The notes beneath the pieces were generated by a model that was given only the letters and a program-made list of their open reading frames with translations, did not search any database and was not told the origin of the DNA. Of a stretch of DNA of 64,000 bases, positions 40,705-53,442 are shown in pieces (the first letter of the stretch is position 1; each line of letters begins with the position of its first letter). Position numbers and translations under genes: made by a program. The DNA is from Neurospora crassa OR74A. Lineage: Eukaryota; Ascomycota; Sordariomycetes; Sordariales; Sordariaceae. The stretch is from the NCBI RefSeq assembly GCF_000182925.2, contig NC_026507.1, positions 806,001-870,000 on the forward strand. Reading direction: 5' to 3'.

Positions 40705-42217
40705 ATGTCCAATACCGACTTCCTCGGCCGCGCCATCGAGCAAGTGCGCAAAGCCATCGAAGCCGACAACGCCGCCCAGTACGACAAAGCCTACCAGCTG
40801 TACTACCAATCGCTCGAACTCTTCATGCTCGCCCTAAAATGGGAGAAGAACCCGAAATCCAAGGAGATGATCCGGGCCAAGACGGGCGAGTACATGGACC
40901 GGGCCGAGAAGCTCAAAGCGCACCTGGCGGACGCGGAAGCGAAGCGGAAGAAGCCCGGGATGGTGGGCGCGAACGGGGGTTCGACGGGCGGGACGGGGAA
41001 GGGGAAGGAGGCCGGGGAGGACGGTAATGGCAATGGAGAAGCGTTGGATGAGGATAGCAAGAAGCTGAGAAGTGCGTTGGCGGGCGCGATTCTGCAGGAA
41101 CGGCCGAACATCAGCTGGGATGATGTGGCTGGTCTAGAGGGTGCCAAGGAGGCCCTCAAGGAGGCGGTCTTGTTGCCAATCAAGTTCCCGCATCTGTTCC
41201 AGGGGAAGAGGCAGCCGTGGAAGGGTATTTTGCTGTATGGCCCACCGGGAACAGGAAAGAGTTATTTGGCCAAGGCAGTGGCGACAGAGGCGAAGAGCAC
41301 GTTCTTCAGCGTGAGCAGCTCGGATTTGGTGAGCAAGTGGATGGGTGAGAGTGAACGGTATGTTTTGTCCTGTTGTCTCTGTCCTTATGCCACTATCGTG
41401 ACTGAGAAGCTAACGATTTTCCAACAAAAAACAGTCTAGTAAAGCAACTCTTCGCCATGGCCCGAGAAAACAAGCCCTCCATTATCTTCATCGACGAGAT
41501 CGACGCCCTCTGCGGTCCGCGCGGTGAAGGCGAGTCGGAAGCCTCGCGCAGGATAAAAACCGAACTTTTGGTCCAAATGGACGGTGTCGGCAAAGACAGC
41601 AAGGGCGTGCTGATCCTGGGCGCCACCAACATCCCCTGGCAGCTGGATGCTGCTATCCGTCGCCGCTTCCAGCGCCGCGTGCACATCACTCTGCCGGACC
41701 TGGCGGCGCGCACCACCATGTTCCGGCTGGCTGTGGGCGACACCCACACGGCGCTCAAGGCGGAAGACTTCCGCGAGCTGGCGCGCGCGGCGGAGGGTTA
41801 TTCGGGTTCGGATATCAGTATTGTTGTGCAGGATGCGTTGATGCAACCGGTGAGGAAGATTCAGCAGGCTACGCATTTCAAAAAGGTTCGTTCTTTTTTG
41901 TTTTTCTCTTTTCTCTCCCATCCCTGACCCTCAACCCCTACTTCTACCTCTATTCATGATGCGAGATTGTTAACTTTTGTTACTACAAAAAACAGGTCGT
42001 CCACGAAGGCAAACAAATGCTCACGCCCTGCTCGCCAGGCGATCCGGACGCCATCGAAATGACGTGGGAGCAGGTACCCTCGGACGAGCTGCTCGAACCA
42101 TTTGTCGACAAGAAGGACTTTATCAAGGCCATCAAGGCCAGCAGGCCGACTGTGTCGGGCGAGGATCTCAAGAGGAATGAGGAATGGACAAAGGAGTTTG
42201 GTAGTGAGGGTGCGTAG
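40705..42217 (+). CDS. vps4: Vps4-type AAA ATPase
   Basis: Three exons: 40705-41357, 41435-41885 and 41996-42217. Introns of 77 bp (GTATGT, GCTAACG, ACAG) and 110 bp (GTTCGT..ACAG) give 441 residues, close to yeast Vps4 (437). Residues 1-75 form the MIT domain that binds ESCRT-III tails. After a Gly-rich linker comes the AAA domain: [20 protein letters not shown], Walker A GPPGTGKS (179-186), Walker B IIFIDEID, sensor ATN and arginine fingers RRRFQRR. The C-terminus has the Vps4-specific beta domain and final helix ([19 protein letters not shown]). It disassembles ESCRT-III in multivesicular-body formation, cytokinesis and membrane repair. All catalytic motifs are intact. Confidence 0.96.
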
Positions 42218-42990
42218 AGAGATGCCTGCCACAGTGTGGGGGGCGGGTGTGGTCAATGGTTCGTTCCGTGCGGTTTATTCTTGTTCTTTGGTGTTTCTCC
42301 CATGGAAAGCGAAGGAGTGGTATACAGAGGGCGGCGGGTATCTGGATGTTTTAGGTACTTTTTACTTTGGGGTTAAGAGTCTTGCAAGCCCCTTTTTCTA
42401 TCTTGGCAGCACATTGCATGCGGCAAGGCACATGTTTACTACGAAGACTTGATGATGACGATATTATTCTAGCGAGAAAATCAGGGGAAGATGGAGTGTC
42501 GATGGGCGTTTTGCAATCATGCGATATTGGAAGAGTACATAGATTCATGACACTTCACATCAACCAGGTACTTTTAGACGTACGTTCCGTTTCGTTTAAT
42601 GAGCCTTTGTTTTTACCCATATCGCCGCCATATGATGCTCCATGGGTATGATGCTAGTACACACGCACATCCTTTTCAACTTTTTTGCGCTACCCCTCTA
42701 TGATCAGTCGTAGATGGCAAGAGATGTGAATGACGACAACGACGAACTATTTATGATTCTTGCAAGAAACAAGTAGACCCGTAAAACTCCTTTGTACCAG
42801 ATTTGACCCATACCCCATACATTATAAGAAACTCCCGAGGATAACAACGACAACAGAGCGAACCAACAAGAACGACGTGCCAAAAAACGCGACGAGAAGC
42901 TCTAAACAAGATGACGAAGAAAAAAAGTAAAAATCGTGAAAAAGACACAAGTGGTGACGCTGCTTTTTGGCTCTTTTTCTTTCGGTCTTT
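42218..42990. other. Convergent intergenic region
   Basis: 773 bases between the converging Vps4 and Nop58 genes. No feature was recognised apart from the presumed 3' untranslated regions. Confidence 0.4.
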
Positions 42991-44741
42991 TTACTCAGAC
43001 TTCGACTTCTTCTTCTTCTTCTTCTTCTCGGGTTCCGCAGCGTCGGGGGCGTCTACCATCTCGACGTCTTCGCTAGTCGCTTTCCTCTTCTTGTCCTTCT
43101 TGTCCTTCTTCTCCTTCTTCTCCTCCTTGTCCTTCTTCTTGTCCTTCTTCTCCTTCTTGTCCTTCTTGGAGTCGGCGGCGTGGGTGGCGGTGTGCGAGTC
43201 GACCATCTCGGTGTCAATGTCCATGTCACCCTCGTCGTCCATGACGAGCTTGATGGCCTTGTCCATGGCCTCGGTGTTCTTCATGGGCTTGATGCCCTTG
43301 GCGTACCACTCCAGACGCTGCTCAAGCTGCTCACGCATAACCTCACCAAAGCGCTTAGTGGGGTTCTCAGAGAAGTTGTCGATACGGGAGGCAATGGAGC
43401 ACTTGTTGGCGAGGTAGCGGGAGATGCGACCCTTGACCTTGGGACCGGCGCGGCCAATGAAGGTGCTCTGGTAGAGGAGACCGTACTTGGGGGTGGCGCC
43501 CTTGGTCTTGAGAGCGCGGAAGAGGGCCTTCTCGGCACCGAGGATCTGGAGGGTAGAAGCGGGGTACTTGGCGAGGTTGGTGAGGGAGCCGGCGTGCGAG
43601 ATGAGGCGGGCGGCAACGGGGGTGCCGAGGATGACCTGCAGGTTAGGAGCGACCTCGCCCATCTTCTTGTCGAGCGACTCGGCGAGGATGCGGCGGTAGT
43701 CGGCCATCTTGGAGACGTTGTCCGCGAGGTCCTTGACCATGTTGAGATCCATATCGCTGATGTCCTGACCCATGGAGACCTTGGCGGCCTGGATGATGGC
43801 CTTGGCCTTGTCCTCGTCCTGGTTAAGGACGTTGGCGAGCTCGTCGAGGGACTCGTCGCTGAGAGACTTCTTGTTGCCGACAGCGAGAACGACCTTGGCG
43901 TAGGTGCCGTTGTCGGAGACGATGCGAATAAGCTCAGGGAAGTGCCAGCCGTACCACTCCCTCACGCGCATGGCGCCGGAGTTGATACCCTTGTCGAGGG
44001 CATCGAGGGTCGCGATACCCTGGATGATGTGGTTGTCGTTCTTGTGGACGGAGAACTTGACCTTGGCGCGGGAGTAGGCGTGACCGAGACCGAGCTGGGC
44101 GCGGTTGATGTCACCGTCCTGGAGGCCCTTGAGGAGCTTGCCGGCGTGGGTGCGGATGCCGCGAAGGAGGGCAGCGACGACCTCGGAGGTATCGGCAGCC
44201 TCGCACTGAATACCGGGGAAGTTTCCGCTAATTTCACCAGCGAGCCTCTTGTCGACGACACCGAGGACGATCTTGCTCTTCTTTCCGCTGGTCTGGGGGA
44301 GGTTGAGTTCGAGGGTGTTCTTGAGGTGGTCGGGCATGATACCCTCGGAGATGAGGTTGATGGCCTCGAGACCGTGGGCGGCAGAGCTGGAGGTTAAGGA
44401 ACGTTAGTTTATGGTTCAGCCAAGACAAGCAATTCACACAATGTTTCTGTCCCTCCCAACATCATCACCACCACCACCACCACCACCACATGACCATGAA
44501 ATCACCACAACCACCTCAACCCGAAACACCAACTCCAAAACCACACAATGCTTTTGCTTCTGGCCACCTACTTCCAAGGGTTGAAGCTGCGGAGCTTCAC
44601 CATCTTGCCGAACTTGTCGAGATCCTTCATGGCATCCTTGACCTCGGGCAGCTCCAAGCCGACAGTGTCGGCCTGGTGGACGACCTCGAAGAGCGAGAAG
44701 CCGACCGCGCTTTCGAACAGAAGATAGTTGACGTTGGCCAT
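42991..44741 (-). CDS. nop58: Nop58, box C/D snoRNP core protein
   Basis: Two exons, 44572-44741 (starts MANVNYLLFESAVGFSLFEV) and 42991-44386, with a 185-bp intron (GTAGGT, ACTAAC, CTCCAG), giving 521 residues. The order is an N-terminal Nop5-type domain and a coiled-coil NOSIC region (VREWYGWHFPELIRIVSDN is typical). The Nop domain follows (LGTPVAARLISHAGSLTNLAKYP; QILGAEKALFRALK), and then a Lys/Glu/Asp tail of the KKE/D type that directs nucleolar localisation. With fibrillarin, Nop56 and Snu13 it forms the 2'-O-methylation snoRNP and acts in U3-dependent rRNA processing. Length fits the family. Confidence 0.95.
44411..44473 (-). ncRNA. Possible box C/D snoRNA in the Nop58 intron
   Basis: Within the Nop58 intron, GTGATGA (44462-44468, box C consensus) is followed about 42 bases on by CTGA (44416-44419, box D). 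Flanking TGGT and ACCA could form a short terminal stem with a one-base bulge. No clear C'/D' boxes and no guide match to rRNA that I can confirm. The preceding sequence is a GGT repeat, which produces box-C-like words easily. Low confidence. Confidence 0.2.
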
Positions 44742-47492
44742 CTTAGCGGTGATGTTGTCGTATGATGACTCTGGATTGATGGGTGACTGGGTAACCGGGT
44801 GCGCTGGGATTGGAGTGTTGTGCGCAATTGGGCGTCGTTCAATGCCACCGGTGCATGAACTCAGTCTTCGGTCTCCGGGAATCAGAACGGCGCTGTGTTT
44901 GGATATTTTTTTGCTCTGCCACTTTTGCCCTGGACAAGTTTTTTCGAAATTTTTGCGGCAAGCTCAGGACGAAGCACGGGCCACAGCCATGCGGGGTGGG
45001 GATTCTGCCTACCCCAATTCACGCCGCATTGGCCACCCCATTGGCCCGTTGGAGCGCTGTAAGCTGGGAAGGCTTAGCAACCAATGGCAGCAGCAATTGT
45101 GCGAAACTCCTTTGGATTTTCGTGTCGATAAGAATTCGGATAAGAAGAGTCTTGCCAGCTGAGCGACAGCTGTCCGTGTGCCTGGCCTCTTGTCTGTCTG
45201 ACAGTCGGGTCCTCGTCGTCGTCCTACCTCCCACACTGACACGGGACATTTTGCTGCCCCATTCACCCACACCCACTCACCACACCTGACTGACTCTTTG
45301 CATCGAACTCAACCAGATCGCATATCATTTGGCCAATGGTCGAGTTCCCTCACTCACATCAGCCCTATGGGCTCGATCTGCATGTCTGACCTGCACAATG
45401 GGAGAGATTGAGGCTTGGACTGTTTGGCGGTGTCGGTAACAGTCCGTCCTTCATCGATCCTTTTACGGTTTTCCATTTCCATTCGGAAAGCAGCGAGACG
45501 GATGATTCATGATGAATCCTTGTTCTTCTTTCCATTGCGGCAATGCCACAATCCCCTTACTTATTCGGTCGTTTTCGTGCCAATATGCAAACACATACTC
45601 CTTTGTCGTCGACCGAGACACATGCCATCCCATGTTGTTTGTTGGCGTCATGTCTGCTCACACGAGACACGATATGCAGTCAGATCGAGAAATGTGAAGG
45701 CGTTGGTCACGGGTTCTCTCGCTTCTCGCCTCACAAACTGGTGTACTTCAGTTCTCTCTTTCGGGCTCCCCTCTGCCACCTCATGTCAACATGCCCACCT
45801 CGGACTTGGGTTGTCACAAGTGTCGACCGCTTCGCATTCCCAAGCAAGACCCGGCGTCCATGAAGGGATTACCAACTGAAGTGACCGGACCGCCCGATGA
45901 CTCAGGCCAGCATTATCGACTGCCCGGTCTCAGGACATTCAACGCATCGTCTACTACGACGTTGATGTTCTCGTCAGGGCGTGGCAGAAACAACAACAAC
46001 AACAACAAGACAAGACTTGGGATGCTTTGATTATTCCATTGTGTTCAAAGCATGTCGCTCATCATCGGTTTCACATCCTATAATGGCCGTTGTCTGGATG
46101 ATCACAGGCGTCGCAATCTGGGAATGCCTTCTCTGGCTTCTGCGGGATTGGTCGTGAAACGGTTCCGTCCAGCCGGACATCCAATCAGCGACACCAACTC
46201 CGGGTCTTCGAGGGATGATACAGTATGTACAGTGGCGGAAGAGCCCTACAGCATGCACGACACCCCCAAATTGCCCCAATGCTCCCGTTCTTCAGCGCAT
46301 CAGAAGCGTACGGGTTTCGATGGCGCACCATTCCGGCCCGTTGCATGGATGTGGTGCCGCTGTGTACCTATCATTTCCATTTTGGGTCTCGCAGCGTCGA
46401 CGACACCATCACGATACTACACAGTACCTCAGTCGATCCAGTCTCTTCCGACAGTTCAAGTGATGCCAAGTCCATGGTGGTATTTGGCGTGGTGATTTGT
46501 TTCCGTCGTTTGTATCATGATGGCTCTTCGGGCGAGCAGCTTGCCTCACGCTCATACGTAGCTCATGTAGCTCGAAGCGCGAGATCCGTGGCTTTCGAAT
46601 TAGGGGCATCAACATCAACCAAGCAAACGTGTCGTGGAGCTGTGAACGAGAATATGTACCCGACCTATCTGACCAATATATCAAATCGGTACTCGACATG
46701 CACAAGGAACAGCGCTGATACTACCCTCCACCATCTCCTAGACGCCATTGGATGCCCCAGTCGAGGCCTGAACAGTGCGCAGCTGCGATGAGCTTCCATC
46801 TACACCGACCTTCCAAGCCAAGAGACTGTCAAAGAGGTACTCTGCAGTGTCTGTCTATCCGTCCCCATTGATTCAGCCTTATGCCCTCCGGGTTACGTCG
46901 CTATACAGCGGCATCTCCGTACGACATAACCCCATCCTTACGTACCTTGCCAAGCCTAGTCTATTCGCTAACTTACCCTGGACTTGGAACAATGGCCAGT
47001 CTACGAGCTCCGCGCCGGCACACCCCACGAAACCATCATCAAGGACCGCGACTTCGCCTTGTTCTGACATGATACTACCGTCTCTCCGCGTCACCCTAGA
47101 GGCCGGCATAGGAAATGAAAGCACCGCCTCCTCCAGGAACCGGTCCGTCTCCCGATAGCTTGGTTACTTCTACCCGGATCACGTCGGCGCTTGAGAGCCT
47201 CTTGATCTCACTACCCCCACAAGGTCTTGCACAGCCCTGTGCGCAGCCAGTTCGTGAATCCACTTCATCAATTGGTCGAATGAGCATAGATCTGGATACA
47301 AAACATGATCTGACACCCCTAGAGCTTCAATAAATAAGAACAAGACCCCTTCTTGAACAAGGTCTATCTGGAGGTAACCCGTTTCCTGGCTTCTTCTTCT
47401 CACGGGATTCTGCACAGACTGATACTCTTGGCTTATATCTTTGTGGTCTAACAGAAACCATACACCTGCCCAATACCGTCCAAATCCTCTTC
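44742..47492. other. Large intergenic region, 2.75 kb
   Basis: Spacer between the divergent Nop58 and C2H2 genes. Several short open frames occur on both strands, none with domain or splice support. An AAC repeat lies near 45988-46008. A long upstream region would suit a regulated zinc-finger gene. Confidence 0.4.
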
Positions 47493-50400
47493 ATGGCTCT
47501 GAATCACCATCAGCCAAAGGTGGACCGTGTGAGAGAAGGATTCACCAGCTATGCCGTCGGGGAGATTGATGCTTTTTCGTATCAGGTGCCGACTACTACA
47601 TCCAAGGAAAACCCATATTCCGAGACACATACCGACAACATCTGGCAAGAGACCGACTACTTTCCGACTTACGATCATGATCTCATCAGCAAACACTCCC
47701 GCGCCTCGCTTGCCTCGACATCTAGACGGAGCTCAGCTGCTCCCAGCATCTTTTCGACTGCTGGCCTAAGAATCTCAACTGCCTCGACGGCATACTCACG
47801 ATATTCGGTTCGACAACACTCCGTGGACTCGGCGGATCCTAATATGTCTGCAACACCTTGTAGTTCTGGGAAATGCGATGACGGCTTCAACACCGATGAC
47901 TACCCACCTCGCTATCATTGCACATTCTGCGACGCCATGTTTGCGTGTCCCGGCCAGTGGAGGGATCACGAACTCAGGGATCACGACAGACCCGAGGAGC
48001 ATTTGTGCTCCATTTGCCACGATTCTTTCTCTGAACGACCATCTCTTGCATCCCATTGTCGAGATGTTCACAATCTTTCTTCTTCCCCAACGACTCAACA
48101 CATAGTCAAGCTACCGACAAGAGGTGCTTGGGGATGTGGATTCTGCGGTGCCTTCGTGCAGTCGCGTCCTGACTACCTAGATCACGTCGGCCGGCACTGC
48201 GAAGAAGGCATGCAAAGAGCCCATTGGCAGCACTCCTCTGTGATTCGTGGCCTTCTAAAACAGCCAAAGATAGCGGAAGCATGGGACCGCCTGGTTACGA
48301 ACCAAGAGCGGGATCGAGGTACCAGGTTGCATTTTACGTGGGATGAACAGGCGACCGGACGACACGCGGCCACGGAGGCTGACGACGCCCGCAATCCCTC
48401 TCGGTTGCAAGACATACTTGAGTTCTTTGCAAACAGCTCTTCGGACCCCCAGTACATCGCGCAATATGCCTTTGACACGGCTCAAATTAGAACCGAACAG
48501 AACGTCAATAGTCTCGTCAAGGCGTACTACTCTCATGGCTTGCGCCCGTTGCCGGAGAGTCCAGGTGACATCACTTCACCTCGAGTTGATGGAATGAGCT
48601 ACCTAAACCTCGAGCAGTCCGCGCCCCAAATCAGTACTAAAAACTCCGACAATCCTGTACCGGCTGAATCTTCATTTCCCGTGTCATTCGCGGGGGCAAT
48701 TTCTACTGCAGCGTTTCTTTCGCAAGCAACTGTCGTCGAATCTGGACTAAGTCCCGCTTGGGACCCCTACGCTCGCACCCAATTATCCAAGGCAAGCCAG
48801 GATCGAGAAACGGACATTGCACCGCATCACACAAACTCGCCCAACACCACAGAGAGCGCTCCTTCTCCTGTGACAATGACCAATGCATTTTTACACACGA
48901 AATCGACTCCATCACCAATACGAAAAGGGCTACGTCGGATAGATAGCGATAGACGTCTTGATGCTCTCAAACCTGGAACTGTGGACTTGGTCCGAGGGGA
49001 AGATCTCCAACGTCCACGGACTGCTTTGGCCTCAAATTACACCAGAGCCCCAATTGCAGTATCTGTGGAACATGGCGTTGAGGCCAGTCAGCAACCCTCT
49101 CTTTCAGATGCTGTGCTTAAATCTGCTCCCATGAATAACGTCGTTCGCAAGGACTGGCTGCTTGTTTCGAAGCCAGGGAGCCGCTCTTCCATTGGGTCAC
49201 CGTCTGTCTCAAGCATGCGATCTGATATTACCAGGAAAGGATTCTCGACCCACGATGATAGCACTAGTGAACATGTCTCAGATGACAGTCTCTCTGACCC
49301 AGATCTTTGGGCAGAACACAACATCGGCGATGACAACAGTAGAGCTTGGAGCAAAGCGTATCAGCAGGCCATCAACATGGCGCTACAACGACTTTGGTCC
49401 CAGTATAACCACAACTGGGATGCATTAATCAGATCATGTGTCGGAAGTGCAGGGAGCAGCAACACCGACAGAATGGATCCATATCGAGCGAGAAAAGCCA
49501 CACCGTCTCGGCGAAAGCCGGACGGAAGCCTTCGACCTCCGAGTTCACGGCGGACCTCCGATGACGATGACGATGACGACGATGATGACGGTAGTCAGCT
49601 CTCGCCTTATGCTTCCAGGCCTGGGTCCGCAACATCGAAGAGATTTGCTTGCCCGTTCCGTAAGCACAATCCAGAAAAGTACAACCGCGTGGATTATGAT
49701 ATTTGCGCCAACAAGGACTGGCCAACCATTCCAAGGTTAAAGTAAGCAACCACGACCCCTAGCCCTCGCGCCATGCATGATACGTCGCTAACACTCTTTA
49801 TAGGGAGCATCTATATCGGAGACACTACAAGATCCATTGTCAACGGTGCAAGCAAACTTTCAGCGATGCGAGACAGCTCACGATTCACGAGATGGCCCCA
49901 GAAGCTTGCGAACTCCTCGACGTCAAACCGCCTGGAGACATTACTACGTCACAAGAACGGCAGCTCAAGTCCAGAAAACATACATATCGGCGCCAAAGCG
50001 ACGAAGAAAAATGGAGAGAGATTTATCGACTGCTGTTCCCCAACGATATTGTACCGTCGCCTTGTAAGTCTTCCTTAGGACCTCCTGTCTACAGCGTCCA
50101 GACAAAAAACTGACCGATCTGTCGACAGATCCCGAATACGCAGAGGACTTCCAGCCTATGGCAGCCGAGTCTCGCAACGTTCTGGAATTCCAACACTACC
50201 TGTTGACGGAAATGCCCAGGCTTTTCACGCAAGCTGCCTACGAATACGCTGGACAACACATACAAGAACAAGTGCTGCTACGGATTGACGACGTCAACAA
50301 GATCATCGAAGATACTTTGCAACAGGCCTACGATACATGGACATTACAGGGACGTCTGCTTCCGCCGAACATCAGCCCATCCATCTCAATGCGCGAGTTC

Positions 50401-50745
50401 CAGGCTGCACCGGCTACACAGGCCGGGCATTTGAGCAGCATGCCATCGACAACCTGGTCCGAACCACCTATGCCACCTCGTCCATACATTCATGAACAGT
50501 CAGCTGCTCCTCTGTTGCCCAATACCTCTTCTCCGGAGTATACACTCTTCTCAGTGGCATCTGAAATGGACGCGATGCTCTCGCTCGACGACATCGATAT
50601 CCCTGTTTCCAATCCGGCTGGGGTTGGATCTGCACCGAATTACACGATCAATGACTACATGACGACGGGGCCTGATGTGCAGTATACTGGCGTCGGCTTT
50701 TTTCCTTATGATAATAATACGGGGGGTAATCAGGATTGGTTCTAA
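47493..50745 (+). CDS. C2H2 zinc-finger protein (probable transcription regulator)
   Basis: Three exons: 47493-49741, 49804-50063 and 50129-50745. Introns are 62 bp (GTAAGC, GCTAACA, TATAG) and 65 bp (GTAAGT, ACTGACC, GACAG), with phases agreeing, giving 1041 residues. The N-terminal third has a C2H2 cluster at about 145-235 (YHCTFCDAMFACPGQW, HLCSICHDSFSE, WGCGFCGAFVQ). The middle is Ser/Thr-rich and disordered, with an Asp run. Around 725-790 comes the fungal signature FACPFRKHNPEKY, then RLKEHLYRRH and CQRCKQTFSD, spanning the exon 1/2 junction; this supports the splice. The C-terminal part is acidic and Pro-rich, possibly activating. Target genes are unknown. Confidence 0.87.
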
Positions 50746-51323
50746 GCCACTCCTGCCGATACGAGTGGCACAAATCCCCCCCCAAAGACCAAATACAATG
50801 GCTAGATTAGGTTACACGAAGACGAACGAAGACGCGGGCTGTTTCCCATGTTGTCAACTGCAGCAGCCATTTTGCTGCGAACCTTTCCACCTTTTTGAAA
50901 CTTGGGGTAATATTGACGGAATGGCCAGTGCCTGTCTCTTGGACAAGTCATTTACTGTTCTTCACAGCTTGTTGCGGTTAGTTCGCGATAGACAGCGAAC
51001 ACTAGATTTCATTTTAATAGACCATTTTGAAGCGTATCACCTTGTCCTCCTTTTCCTCAGATTCACCATCCTGTAACCTGGATCTAACCTGGGTTGTTTT
51101 CCTTTCTCATTTATACGACCGACCGGTATAAACAAGATGGCTACGGTACGGTTCAGAAGGCCGTCAACGAGTTTTGATATGTTATATTCTACTTCGAAAA
51201 GAGGATAAATCAGTAAGGAAATATTTTGTACATGGCATTGAATTTAGAGTGAATCAAATATAAAACTGCCTAAGAAAGTCGACCCGACCTCTCGAGCTAC
51301 CAAACAAACCAGTACCATGTCGA

Positions 51324-51391
51324 CCCCTAGAAGTGCAAACAATCGGGGTCGCTAGATTCCTTTGCACTCTGTAGGTGTTTGCATTTAGGGG
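51324..51391. repeat. Imperfect inverted-repeat element, copy A
   Basis: Left arm CCCCTAGAAGTGCAAAC (51324-51340) pairs with right arm GTTTGCATTTAGGGG (51377-51391). The loop is about 36 bp and contains TTTGCACTCTGTAGG. Confidence 0.6.
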
Positions 51392-51512
51392 ATCTGGTGC
51401 ACAGACCACAAAGCACCTTCTAGCCACTCAAGAGCGCCCGGCGATACCAAAAGAGTAGGCCTTCTCAGCCCCGGTAAGTGGGTATAAATGTTTCCTCCCA
51501 CCAAAAATCGGA

Positions 51513-51574
51513 CCTCCATAAGTGCAAATCCTGGCCAATGTCTTTACACAGGGAGATATTTGCATTTTGAGGGG
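51513..51574. repeat. Imperfect inverted-repeat element, copy B
   Basis: Left arm CCTCCATAAGTGCAAAT (51513-51529) pairs with right arm ATTTGCATTTTGAGGGG (51558-51574). The loop has CTTTACACAGGGAG, resembling the loop of copy A. The two copies share AAGTGCAAA and TTTGCATTT in the same order. Confidence 0.6.
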
Positions 51575-52355
51575 ATTACACTCTTAATGGGTTGATACGG
51601 TATTGGATTAATGGCTTGGAACATTCTGGCGGCTTCCAATTGAAACCGTGGCCGTTGATACGCTGGCCAACATGATGTGATGTAGATGTAACATGTCGGC
51701 GGGGGGGTTACACTCGGTTTCGTTGCCGCTCCATCAGCTGCTTAGTTGAGTGGAAGGTTGCTATCCCTCCTTGAACCGACATTGACAGTAACGAATACGA
51801 CGATCGGGATTCAGGCTAACTCACACTACACACCACTTACTCTTTCGTGCTCGTTGCGAAATTGGGTCAATGAAGACGCAATTGATAAGCTGCCACACAT
51901 TGTCGGCAGATTCGTTGCAAAGATGAGGGGTCCTCAATGGGCTTGCGTCTCGAACCGTCTTAGTCCTGTGCCTTTCTCTCATTGGCCAAGCACAGTACCT
52001 GGACCGGTGGGTACAACCCTCCCCTGGAGCATGCATGCCATTTCGAGCCAATTTTGCAACATCATGATGCATAATGCCTGACTATCAGGGAATGATGTCT
52101 TTGATCGCGGTTCACAAGAGCGGCATGTCGATGGAAAAATGGAAAGAGGGGAAAGTATAAGAATCGGGCAAGTGGCCTCGTGGTCACTGTTCAGTCAGGG
52201 TCGAACGTGCATCTTGCCACCTTCAACATCAAAGAACACTCGCCAGTCCCGTCTTGATCCAGCAACACCAAAAGCTTGCAAGCAGATACCTTACGTATCG
52301 AGATACCTCTGACCGAATACACATATTGAGCAACTCGAATCACCGACCGTACAGC

Positions 52356-53442
52356 ATGTCTTCCACCATCAACACCGTCGCTGTCCTCGGTGTAGGTTCC
52401 TTTCCTCCTCCATCCGGCGCCCATAAGACCAGCGATCTAACAGCATCCTTTCTACCCATAAATAGGGCACAGGCAACATAGGCACCCACATAGTCCGCGG
52501 CCTCCTTGTCGGCGGTTTCACCGTGACCATCCTCACCCGCGCCAATTCCTCCTCCCCGCGTCCCACCTTCGACCCATACCCCGTCCGCTTCCTTGAAGTC
52601 GACTATTCCTCCCCTTCCTCCCTGGCCTCCGCTTTCCAAGGCCAAGACGCCGTGGTCTCGACCATCGCTACCGGTGCAGTGCAAGAGCAAATGAAGGTTA
52701 TTGATGCGGCTATCGAAGCGGGCGTGAAGAGATTCGTGCCGAGCGAGTTTGGAGTTCACACGCGCAAGGAAGGGGTGGAGAAGACGAAGCTTGGGGGGTT
52801 GTTGGAAGGAAAGAGGGCGGTGGTCGATTACCTCATTAGCAAGGAGGGAGATATCAGTTGGACTGGGTTGTCGACGGGGCTCTTTTTTGATTCGGTATGT
52901 TCCAATCATGATCCTCCCTCTCTCTGCCTGTGTACCTACGTGGGAGGGTGCGCTTAACTAACCGTCACTTTATGTAGGCGTTGTCCAAGGGTCTGGCTGG
53001 AATCAACGTCAAGAACGGCACGGCAACCATTGTCGACTCCGGCAACGAACTCTGGCCCGCCTCCCTACGGTCTCACGTCGGCCGCACCGTCTCCGAAATC
53101 CTGCGCCACCCCGACCTCACCAAGAACCAGTACCTCGCTACGGCGTCGTTCAACGTGTCACAGAACCAACTTGTCAAACTCGTCGAGGAGCTGACGGGCA
53201 AGAAGCTGGAGGTTACCAATGTCAGCTCAAAGGATATTCTCCAGCAGGGTGACGAGAAGTTGAACAAGGGAGATTATATTGGCGCGTTTGTGGCGTTTTT
53301 GCAGGTCCATTTCTTGGCAGACGGGGCGGGGAATAAGTTGGAAGAGCAGGAGAGTGCGAATGAGAAGTTGCGGTTGCAGACGGAGGACGTAAAGGCGGCG
53401 CTAAGAGGGTGGTTGGAGAGTGAGGGTTTGTTGGCTGCTTAA
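52356..53442 (+). CDS. NmrA / isoflavone-reductase-like oxidoreductase
   Basis: Three exons: 52356-52391 (12 codons), 52466-52894 and 52978-53442. Introns are 74 bp (GTAGGT..AATAG) and 83 bp (GTATGT, TTAACTAAC, TGTAG), phase 0 in both cases, giving 309 residues. The first splice rebuilds the nucleotide-binding motif LGGTGNIG (residues 11-18) at the exon junction, which strongly supports the tiny first exon. The fold continues with TILTRANSS, DAVVSTIA, and KRFVPSEFGVHTR with a central Lys-Arg-Phe-x-P-S-E-F-G motif typical of isoflavone-reductase/NmrA-like proteins. It probably reduces a small aromatic or secondary-metabolite substrate with NADPH. It is related only distantly to the NmrA-like gene at 24547. 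Confidence 0.88.

Larger units (their letters stand above)
50746..52355. other. Intergenic region, 1.6 kb, with two palindromic elements
   Basis: No coding region supported. It contains two related imperfect inverted-repeat elements at 51324-51391 and 51513-51574, listed separately. The promoter of the gene at 52356 should lie in the last few hundred bases. Confidence 0.45.

Noticed and set aside
42967-44397. 476-codon + strand frame, Leu/Val/Gly-rich
   Set aside because: Antisense shadow of Nop58, caused by codon bias and the Lys tail.
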